From positions 1-6,384 of the forward strand of contig JASHZC010000342.1 in the NCBI GenBank assembly GCA_030042755.1: a DNA stretch of 6,384 nucleotides. The letters run 5' to 3'. Of the stretch, positions 1 through 5,604 are shown one piece after another. Each line of letters starts with the position of its first letter. The stretch's first letter is position 1. The stretch is from Vulcanimicrobiota bacterium (GTDB taxonomy: Bacteria > Eremiobacterota > Eremiobacteria > Baltobacterales > Baltobacteraceae). The notes below the pieces were generated by a model. The model was not told where the DNA came from, did not search any database, and was given only the letters and a program-made list of their open reading frames with translations. The position numbers and the translations under genes were made by a program.

Positions 1-1142
1 GCACTGTTATTTGGTTGAGTGAACACGGCGGTACCGCACCCCGTTACAACCAGAGAAAGAATCAATTGCCAGAGCGGCGGATGCGGCGGCACGCGCGAGA
101 GAATGAAGAGGCCGAGCGAAACGATGAGTGCGCCCGTCGTCGAAACGTAACGTACCGGCACGCGGTCCGAAAGTGCGCCCGCCGTCGGAGCTAGCACCAC
201 ATTGAGCGCCGTGATCGGCATGAGCAGCATCCCGGCAGCGAAGGCACTGTCGCCAAGCGCGGTTTGCGCGGAGAGCGGAACGATGAAGATCAGGCCCGAG
301 AGCCCGATGAAGTAGACGAGTGCCGCTAGTACCGAAAACGAGAAAAGACGCGACCTGAAAAGCTCGAGATCCAAGGTGGGCGCCGCGACCCGGCCTTCTA
401 CGACGATAAAGGCGGCGATAACCGCAAACGCTGCGACGATCAGGCCGATGGTCAGTGGATTGGCCCAACCCCAAATGTGCGAGCGCGAGAGCGCTAGCGA
501 GAGCATGAAGAGTCCGGCGATTGACAGCGATGCGCCGATCGGATCGAAGCCGTGACTTTCGTGCTTCGTCGGCTTGAGCACGAGCGCCGCACCAAGGAGC
601 GCAACGATCGAAATCGGCACGTTGATCATGAAGATCCAGCGCCAGTCGCCGAACGTGACGATTGCTCCGCCGACAATCGGACCCAATGAAAGTCCCGCGG
701 CGACGGCAGCCCCGTTGAAGCCGATCGCGCGTCCGCGTTCGGTTGCCGGAAACGTATCGACGATCAGCGCCTGATTCGACGAGATGAGCATCGCGGCCCC
801 GATTGCTTGAACTGCACGCGACGCAATCAAAAAACCAAGCGACGGCGCAAGCGCACACGCGAGCGAGCTGACTCCGAAGATTGCGAACCCGCCGAGATAG
901 ATGCGCTTCTGTCCGAACATGTCGCCCAGGCGTCCGAAGAGAACCAGCGTCGACGCAGTGACCAACATGAACGAAAGGATCACCCATTCCGCATCGTCGA
1001 CGCTATGACCGTATACGCGAGCGATCGTCGGGATGGCGACGTTTGCGATCGATGCGTCGAGCGAGCCCATCATGCTGCCGAGCATGATGACGGCGAGCGC
1101 GTACCAATGGTAGCGCTCACTCGCGCGAAGGGTCGCCCTCAC
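1..1142 (-). CDS. DHA2-family (EmrB/QacA-like) MFS drug exporter, C-terminus cut by window edge
   Basis: Inner-membrane exporter of the major facilitator superfamily, 14-helix DHA2 class, probably a proton antiporter for drugs or metabolites; the substrate cannot be read from sequence. The frame gives 380 residues and stays open at the left edge. Visible marks in order: TM1 with the conserved Asp (GSLDASIANVAIPTI, about 26-40); motif A between TM2 and TM3 (GRLGDMFGQKR, 70-80); the SRAVQAIGAA helix (108-117); the antiporter motif C (GLSLGPIVGGA, 150-160); the WRWIFMINVPI segment (167-177); and a PNN motif near the cut end (377-379), typical of DHA2 proteins. DHA2 members are usually about 450-550 residues, so roughly the last 70 or more are missing. 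The GTG start at 1142 overlaps the stop of the upstream B12-binding gene by 4 bases and leaves a short 13-residue cytoplasmic N-terminus before TM1. The next in-frame ATG lies inside TM1. Translational coupling to the B12 protein suggests co-expression. Family call is firm; substrate unknown. Confidence 0.92.
   Translation of the reverse strand, partial: MRATLRASERYHWYALAVIMLGSMMGSLDASIANVAIPTIARVYGHSVDDAEWVILSFMLVTASTLVLFGRLGDMFGQKRIYLGGFAIFGVSSLACALAPSLGFLIASRAVQAIGAAMLISSNQALIVDTFPATERGRAIGFNGAAVAAGLSLGPIVGGAIVTFGDWRWIFMINVPISIVALLGAALVLKPTKHESHGFDPIGASLSIAGLFMLSLALSRSHIWGWANPLTIGLIVAAFAVIAAFIVVEGRVAAPTLDLELFRSRLFSFSVLAALVYFIGLSGLIFIVPLSAQTALGDSAFAAGMLLMPITALNVVLAPTAGALSDRVPVRYVSTTGALIVSLGLFILSRVPPHPPLWQLILSLVVTGCGTAVFTQPNNS
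1139..1142 (-). other. GTGA start/stop overlap (B12-binding protein to MFS exporter)
   Basis: The bases read GTGA on the minus strand: GTG opens the exporter and TGA closes the B12-binding gene. There is no Shine-Dalgarno-like sequence just upstream, so translation of the exporter probably depends on ribosomes finishing the upstream gene. Confidence 0.75.
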
Positions 1143-2128
1143 GCGCGGTCGCAGGTACAGACGAGGTCGTCGGCGAGCGCTACCGCCGCAAGCGGCGAGT
1201 GCGCGTATCCGTCGGCTCCGACGCGGCGCCACAACGATGCGTTCAACGAAAACGCGCGTCCACCGACGATAACCAGCGGAGCGAGGGGCCGCAGATCGAG
1301 CTGTTCGATGAGCTCGCGAACGGGGAGCACGTCGCGCGCGAGCGTCGCCGAGATCGCAAGAACGTCGACCGAAACGCGATCGACGTAGTCAAGCAAATCG
1401 TCAACTGGAACCGAGCTCCCAAGATACGTGGCTTGCCAACCGCACAGCGTGAACGCATCGGCAACCATCCGCGCTGCGACCTGGTGACGCGATTCGCCGA
1501 TCGACGCCGTAGCCACGGTGAGATCGCGCCGCTGCATCGTGCGATCGAATTCGATCAATTGCGCCATGAGGCGTTCGACCGACCCCGTCACGACGTGTTC
1601 TTGCGCGATGCCGATTTCATTGCGCTGCCACATACGGCCGGTTTCGTGCATGACCGGAGTCACCACGTCCTCGTACACGGAAAGCGTTTTCATTCCACCG
1701 GCGACGGCGATGAGTACGTCGCGCACGGCGCGATCCTCGTCACCATCCAGCACTGCGGTGAGATACCGCCGCGCGATCGCTCCAGACGGCGTCGATTCGT
1801 CGATCGCAGAGGCCTCGGGAAGATGATCCACATCGAGTTCGGCTCGCGCACGCACGAGGATCCGGCGCATCGATTCTGCGCGCGCAGAAGGAACGTGATC
1901 CGCAAGGTGTTCGTGCATCGATTCGAGGGCTCGAATCAGCGCTTGAGGGGAGACGTGGCGAAATGACAGCGCGGTCCGCGCCCACGTTACGGTGTCGACG
2001 AAGATCTCGGGAACGTCGAGATCGACGGCGTTGCGCAGCGACGTCGAGAGCTGCGCGCCGATCTCGAGCGGGAGCGCCGCGAGCGGATCGTTGGCGCGCC
2101 GGCGTTCTACGAAGTCGCCGGTCTTCAC
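1139..2128 (-). CDS. Cobalamin-binding protein with CarH-type Wx9EH photoreceptor module and no DNA-binding domain
   Basis: A 329-residue soluble protein. Residues about 118-195 form the helical B12-capping domain, with W167, E177 and H178 in the order WQRNEIGIAQEH. This is the Wx9EH signature of CarH/LitR photoreceptors, where these residues cover the adenosyl face of B12 and the His becomes a ligand after light. Residues about 203-325 are a Rossmann-like B12-binding domain: ESRHQVA (212-218) with H215 as probable lower axial ligand, the YLGSSVP loop (235-241), the LAISATL strand (257-263) and VIVGG (286-290). The axial motif ends in Ala where many relatives have Gly. The first 115 or so residues are helical, match no family I recognise, and are not the MerR helix-turn-helix of CarH. 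Methionine synthase-like methyltransferase modules are also absent, so a sensor or partner-binding role is more likely than catalysis. The GTG start overlaps the selD stop by 4 bases. Domain call is strong; light sensing is inferred. Confidence 0.88.
   Translation of the reverse strand: MKTGDFVERRRANDPLAALPLEIGAQLSTSLRNAVDLDVPEIFVDTVTWARTALSFRHVSPQALIRALESMHEHLADHVPSARAESMRRILVRARAELDVDHLPEASAIDESTPSGAIARRYLTAVLDGDEDRAVRDVLIAVAGGMKTLSVYEDVVTPVMHETGRMWQRNEIGIAQEHVVTGSVERLMAQLIEFDRTMQRRDLTVATASIGESRHQVAARMVADAFTLCGWQATYLGSSVPVDDLLDYVDRVSVDVLAISATLARDVLPVRELIEQLDLRPLAPLVIVGGRAFSLNASLWRRVGADGYAHSPLAAVALADDLVCTCDRA
2125..2128 (-). other. GTGA start/stop overlap (selD to B12-binding protein)
   Basis: GTG opens the B12-binding gene and TGA closes selD within the same four bases. 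A GAGGG run lies about 12 bases upstream, a long spacing for a ribosome site. This supports coupled translation of SelD and the B12 protein. Confidence 0.75.
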
Positions 2129-3162
2129 CGCACTGAGATGCCCTCGCCGGCAGCAACCTCGCCGATGACCGCGTCGAGCGCTCCGGCGCGGACGAGGTCG
2201 CGGCTCAAGCTATCGAAGCGTTCCGGCGCGACGCTGATCAGCAGACCACCCGACGTCTGCGCGTCGGAGAGAGCGACTCGCAGCGCGTCGTCGACCGAGG
2301 CGGCAAATGTCGTGAATTGCGCGTGCGTTCGGGCATTGTTCTTTGTCCCGCTTGGCACCACGTCTGCGCGAATCAGCTCGAGCACGCCATCCATCAGTGG
2401 AACGGCGCTTGCATCGATGTTCAGGCGAACGCCGGAAGCGCGCGCGAGCTGTCCGCCGTGACCGAGGATGCCGAATCCCGTGATGTCGGTTGCGGCGTGC
2501 GCGTTCGCAGCGAGCATAGCTGCAGCTGCTCCTTCGTTGAGCATCGTCATCCAGCCGATCGCCGGACGCAAGTCGTCGTACGAAATCGCATCGCGCTTTG
2601 CCGCGGTGGTGAGAATTCCCGTGCCGATCGGCTTGGTCAGCACGAGGAGATCGCCCGGCTTGGCCGCATCGTTCGTCACGACGCGGCGCGGATCGATCGT
2701 TCCGGAAACCGCCATGCCGTACTTCGGCTCGTCGTCTTTGATCGTGTGTCCGCCGAGAACTGCAAAGCCGGCGGCGCGCGCCACGTCGGCTCCGCCTTCT
2801 AAGATACGCGACAGAATCGAGAGATCGAGTTCTTCCGGGAAGGCGACGATGTTCAATGCACAAATCGGCGTCCCGCCCATGGCGTACACGTCGGAGACGG
2901 CGTTCGTCGCGGCAACTCTTCCGAAATCGTACGGATCGTCAACGATTGGCGTGAAAAAATCCACGGTCTGCACCAGCGCGAGGTCATCGCGCAGGAAATA
3001 GATTCCAGCGTCGTCGGACGTTCCAAAGCCGACCAAGACGCGATCGTTGGGGATCGTTGGAAATCTTCGCAAAACGGAGGCAAGTTCGGCGGAGCCGAGT
3101 TTGCTGGCGCAGCCGCCGCATGACGCGAGCGCCGTCAGCCTGACAGCAGGAGCGACATTCAT
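2125..3162 (-). CDS. selD: Selenide, water dikinase (selenophosphate synthase)
   Basis: Makes monoselenophosphate from selenide and ATP in the cytoplasm; this is the selenium donor for selenocysteine, for 2-selenouridine in tRNA, and for some molybdenum hydroxylases. The 345 residues match the usual length of about 345-350. Family marks: SCGGCASK (14-21) with catalytic-type C18 and K21; SDDAG (49-53) and VDFF (67-70) for metal and ATP binding; NAVSDVYAMGG (87-97); GGHTIKDDEPKYG (137-149); LTKPIGTGI (175-183); ATDITGFG (224-231); SDAQTSGGLL (299-308). The catalytic position is Cys (TGC), not selenocysteine, so the gene needs no UGA recoding. ATG at 3162 is chosen because homology starts just after it. 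The frame stays open upstream only as antisense of the aminotransferase gene. Its stop overlaps the next gene's start. No selA, selB or selU is in the window, so the use of selenium is unknown. Confidence 0.96.
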   Translation of the reverse strand: MNVAPAVRLTALASCGGCASKLGSAELASVLRRFPTIPNDRVLVGFGTSDDAGIYFLRDDLALVQTVDFFTPIVDDPYDFGRVAATNAVSDVYAMGGTPICALNIVAFPEELDLSILSRILEGGADVARAAGFAVLGGHTIKDDEPKYGMAVSGTIDPRRVVTNDAAKPGDLLVLTKPIGTGILTTAAKRDAISYDDLRPAIGWMTMLNEGAAAAMLAANAHAATDITGFGILGHGGQLARASGVRLNIDASAVPLMDGVLELIRADVVPSGTKNNARTHAQFTTFAASVDDALRVALSDAQTSGGLLISVAPERFDSLSRDLVRAGALDAVIGEVAAGEGISVR

Positions 3163-3211
3163 ACCCGCTACAACACGGGGCGCAGCAGTTAGGTCGCAGA
3201 ACGTTCGAGCC
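3163..3211. promoter_or_regulatory. Divergent intergenic gap between selD and the aminotransferase gene
   Basis: This 49-base stretch is the only non-coding DNA between two divergent genes, so at least part of both promoters probably lies here or reaches into the coding ends. It contains an 8-base perfect palindrome GAACGTTC at 3199-3206, close to the aminotransferase ATG. I see no convincing -35/-10 pair in either direction and no Shine-Dalgarno sequence before either ATG. The regulatory role is inferred from gene arrangement only. Confidence 0.45.
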
Positions 3212-4375
3212 ATGAAAAAGACGCTCGTGCTGCTCCCTGGGCCGGTACCGGTAGCGCAACCCGTTCTCGAGGCCATGGCCTGGCCAATGATCAACCACCG
3301 TGGCCCGGAGTTCGCCGAGCTCCTCGCGCGTCTCGAGCGCGGGATGAGGCCGCTCTTTGGAACGTCCGGCGATGTGCTGTTCCTCGGCTGTTCCGGTACG
3401 GGCGGGCTCGAAACGGCGGTCGCCAATCTGTTTTCGCCGGGCGACCGATTGCTCTCGTGTCCGGTTGGTGTGTTCGGCAAGCGGCTCGCCGACATCGCTC
3501 GCGCGAACGGCTGTACCGTTGAAGTGCTGGAAACGCCGCTCGGATCGCGGCTAAGTGCATCCGCGTTGCGCGAACGTTTGCAGCGGGACGATGCACGATC
3601 GTTTAAGGGAATCTTGCTTACGCACAACGAGACGTCAACCGGCGTCCAGAACGACATGGCTGCGATCGCGAACGTGACGCGCGATCGGACTGCCCTCACC
3701 ATCGTCGACTCGGTTAGCGGACTCGGTGCCTCGCGATTCGAGATGGATGCATGGGGATATGACCTCGTCATCACGGCATCGCAAAAAGCGCTTGCAGCGC
3801 CGCCGGGAGTCGCGGCGGTCGCAGTTAGCGAGCGCGCATGGGACGCGATCAATGCATCGCGCATTCCGCGCTTCTATTTCGATTTGCGCAAAGCGCGCGA
3901 GTTTGCGGCAAAAGGACAAACGCCGTGGACGCCTCCGATCTCGATTTTTTACGCGCTCGCGGTTGCGTTGGAGCGATATCACGCAGACGGGCTCGAGGCG
4001 AATTTCGAACGCTACGCTACCTATGCGCGCGCGGTTCGCGCGGCGTTCGAGGCGCTCGGCTTCACGATCTTCTCGCGTCCCGACGCGCACTCGGTCACGG
4101 TCGTTGCCGCCTATCCGCCCGAGGGCGTGGAGCCGGGCGCGCTCCTGGGGACGCTGCGCGATCGTTACGGTATCGTGATTTCCGGCGGTCAGGGAGAATT
4201 GACGGGAAAGATCGTGCGCTTCGGCACGATGGGCGACGTTAGCGAGAGCGATTTGCTCGGCGCGATTTCAGCAGTAGAACGTGCGCTCGCGGACGTCGGT
4301 GCGCCGGTCCAGTTCGGGAAGGGCGTCGCGGCTGCTGCCGACGTACTCACCAATGCGGAACCTGCCGCAGTGTGA
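3212..4375 (+). CDS. Class V PLP-dependent aminotransferase (alanine/serine-glyoxylate type)
   Basis: Cytoplasmic PLP enzyme of 387 residues, the usual size of the alanine-glyoxylate / serine-glyoxylate / serine-pyruvate transaminase group. It starts with the family signature LLPGPVPV (7-14), followed by PMINHRGPEF (25-34), the phosphate-site region SGTGGLE (61-67), LTHNETSTG (136-144), VDSVSGLGA (165-173) with D166 expected to pair with the pyridine nitrogen, and TASQKALAAPPG (188-199) with K192 as the Schiff-base lysine. R336 in KIVRFGTMG probably binds the substrate carboxylate. The last 25 or so residues form an Ala-rich tail beyond the fold. Relatives work in glycine/serine and photorespiratory-type metabolism, in purine catabolism (PucG), or as alternative phosphoserine transaminases, and motifs alone cannot separate these. 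No serA or glyoxylate gene is adjacent to help. It is the only plus-strand gene here and is divergent from selD. No clear ribosome site precedes the ATG. Confidence 0.93.
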   Translation: MKKTLVLLPGPVPVAQPVLEAMAWPMINHRGPEFAELLARLERGMRPLFGTSGDVLFLGCSGTGGLETAVANLFSPGDRLLSCPVGVFGKRLADIARANGCTVEVLETPLGSRLSASALRERLQRDDARSFKGILLTHNETSTGVQNDMAAIANVTRDRTALTIVDSVSGLGASRFEMDAWGYDLVITASQKALAAPPGVAAVAVSERAWDAINASRIPRFYFDLRKAREFAAKGQTPWTPPISIFYALAVALERYHADGLEANFERYATYARAVRAAFEALGFTIFSRPDAHSVTVVAAYPPEGVEPGALLGTLRDRYGIVISGGQGELTGKIVRFGTMGDVSESDLLGAISAVERALADVGAPVQFGKGVAAAADVLTNAEPAAV

Positions 4376-4382
4376 GGAACGA

Positions 4383-5057
4383 TCAATACACGCCGGGGAT
4401 CAAGCGCCAGCGAACCTTTGCACGATACTCCGAATAACCGGGCAGATTCTTTGCAAGTAGCCGCTCTTCGTCGACGAGCCTCCAGACGAGGGCGGGCAGC
4501 GCAATGAAGAACGGCAGTATTCCCCAATACGATCCGAGTGCGAGCGGCGTGCCGATGAAGAGTACGAGAAGAGCCGCGTACATCGGATGGCGGATGTGCG
4601 CATATATTCCGCTTGAGATGACCTGCTGGTCGCTCGTCGTTTCGACGGTTGAGGAGGCGAACCGGTTCTCCCGAAGCGCAAGAAACGAAATATAAAAAAA
4701 GAGCACGACCAAAACGTTCCCGGCTAGGACGACGTTCACCGACACCGCAGACCAGCCGAAGCGGATGTCGAGCGCGGGCACGACCAGGCACGCAACGAAC
4801 GCGAGCATGACCATCGACATGACGATCTTCTGTGAGGTTTCTTCCTCGGCGATGGGACCGGCATGCATTCGACGTTGAAGCTCGTCCGGCTGATTTTTAA
4901 TGGCATAGACCGTGCTTAGATACGACGCCGTGAAGTAGACGCATAGAAATAGCCACGCTTGCCAATATCGAATCGTCCCTGCCGGGATGAAAAGCAATAA
5001 TCCCATCACGATCGCCAGAGCGATCAGACCGAACCAGGCGTTTGTCTTTAAGGACAC
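4383..5057 (-). CDS. Isoprenylcysteine carboxyl methyltransferase (ICMT/PEMT)-family membrane protein
   Basis: Integral membrane protein of 224 residues with about five hydrophobic helices (roughly 8-26, 33-51, 78-95, 105-127, 160-192). The C-terminal half carries the SAM-binding pattern of the ICMT/phospholipid methyltransferase fold: ENRFASSTVE (130-139), GIYAHIRHPMY (150-160) with the conserved RHP, a Gly-rich turn (LGSYWG, 174-179), then DEERLLAKNLPGYSEYRAKV (196-215) and RLIPGV (218-223). The family methylates lipid-linked or small hydrophobic acceptors in the membrane. Bacterial members mostly have unknown substrates, and true protein prenylation is not expected in most bacteria. The GTG start at 5057 lies 4 bases past the cvpA-like stop, with no Shine-Dalgarno sequence in front; the next ATG falls inside the first helix. 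It is probably the last gene of the pheT unit and faces the aminotransferase gene with 7 bases between stops. Family is sure; substrate is not. Confidence 0.9.
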   Translation of the reverse strand: MSLKTNAWFGLIALAIVMGLLLFIPAGTIRYWQAWLFLCVYFTASYLSTVYAIKNQPDELQRRMHAGPIAEEETSQKIVMSMVMLAFVACLVVPALDIRFGWSAVSVNVVLAGNVLVVLFFYISFLALRENRFASSTVETTSDQQVISSGIYAHIRHPMYAALLVLFIGTPLALGSYWGILPFFIALPALVWRLVDEERLLAKNLPGYSEYRAKVRWRLIPGVY

Positions 5058-5061
5058 CCGG

Positions 5062-5604
5062 TTACAAGTGATGGCGGTGGAAGTACGGCGACAGCGCCGG
5101 GCGCGCGAACCACGGAATGATCGATTCGATGACGCCGTCGATCTTCGGATCTTGCGTGACGAAGTACGGCGCTAAGCGCGATTCGTGCAGATCCGTTCGA
5201 ATGTCGCGCGAAAGCGGAAAGTACAGCGCGATAAACAGTACGAGCCACACCAAAACTGCGCCCTTGGCCAATCCAATCGCGGCGCCGCCGAGCGAATTGC
5301 CGAGATTCAAAATCGGCAATTTTGCAAACCGGTTGAGCACCCAAGCGATTGCGAGCACGATGACGTACGTGATGAATCCGCACAAGAACATGCCTACGAC
5401 GTGCGCCGAACCAGGTCCGAGATGCAGCACCTTGATCAGCCACGGATCGAACGAGCCGTTGTAATACCATGGCGTGATCAGCGCGGCTGCTACCGCAACT
5501 GCGCCTCCGAGTTCAGAAACGAATCCGCGCGAAAGGCCTTTGAACGTTGAGATGAGCAGAATGATCGCGATGACGATGTCAGGCCATGGAATGCCGTAGA
5601 TCAC
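5062..5604 (-). CDS. CvpA-family inner-membrane protein
   Basis: A 180-residue membrane protein with four likely helices (about 9-20, 32-48, 67-91 and 106-129) followed by a charged tail of about 50 residues. The opening PDIVIAIILLISTFKGLSRG (8-27) continuing into FVSELGG (28-34), and the LGNSLGGAAIGLAKG stretch (101-115), are the two hallmark regions of the CvpA (colicin V production) family. Family members are linked to envelope homeostasis and colicin V production in Enterobacteria; the molecular activity is not established. The GTG start overlaps the pheT stop by 4 bases. A GGGGGA run sits about 11 bases upstream, a long spacing for a ribosome site. A pheT-near-cvpA order is familiar from other bacteria such as Firmicutes, which supports the call. 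The tail ends in a His/Arg cluster (FHRHHL) of no known role. Confidence 0.9.
   Translation of the reverse strand: MIYGIPWPDIVIAIILLISTFKGLSRGFVSELGGAVAVAAALITPWYYNGSFDPWLIKVLHLGPGSAHVVGMFLCGFITYVIVLAIAWVLNRFAKLPILNLGNSLGGAAIGLAKGAVLVWLVLFIALYFPLSRDIRTDLHESRLAPYFVTQDPKIDGVIESIIPWFARPALSPYFHRHHL
5601..5604 (-). other. GTGA start/stop overlap (pheT to cvpA-like gene)
   Basis: GTG opens the cvpA-like gene and TGA closes pheT. This is the same junction type as the two in the left block, and it indicates that the membrane protein is translated from the phe synthetase transcript. Confidence 0.75.

Noticed and set aside
7..987. Long open frame on the minus strand over the exporter gene
   Set aside because: It is an Arg/Cys/His-rich out-of-frame shadow. 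The frame opening at 1142 gives a clear 14-helix exporter with all family motifs.
807..1388. 193-codon plus-strand open frame spanning the junction of the exporter and B12 genes
   Set aside because: Charged low-complexity antisense shadow that crosses two real genes.
1199..1966. 255-codon plus-strand open frame opposite the B12-binding gene
   Set aside because: Arg/His-rich shadow typical of GC-rich antisense frames, with no recognisable motifs, while the minus strand encodes a well-supported protein.
3163..3864. Upstream extension of the selD frame by 234 codons
   Set aside because: It lies antisense to the aminotransferase gene, has biased low-complexity composition (Ser/Arg/Pro) and no family resemblance. 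SelD homology begins right after the ATG at 3162.
4354..4369. Small hairpin (TGCGG / CCGCA with a 6-base loop) before the convergent stops
   Set aside because: Only five base pairs, inside the aminotransferase coding sequence and with no T-run, so it is not a credible intrinsic terminator.
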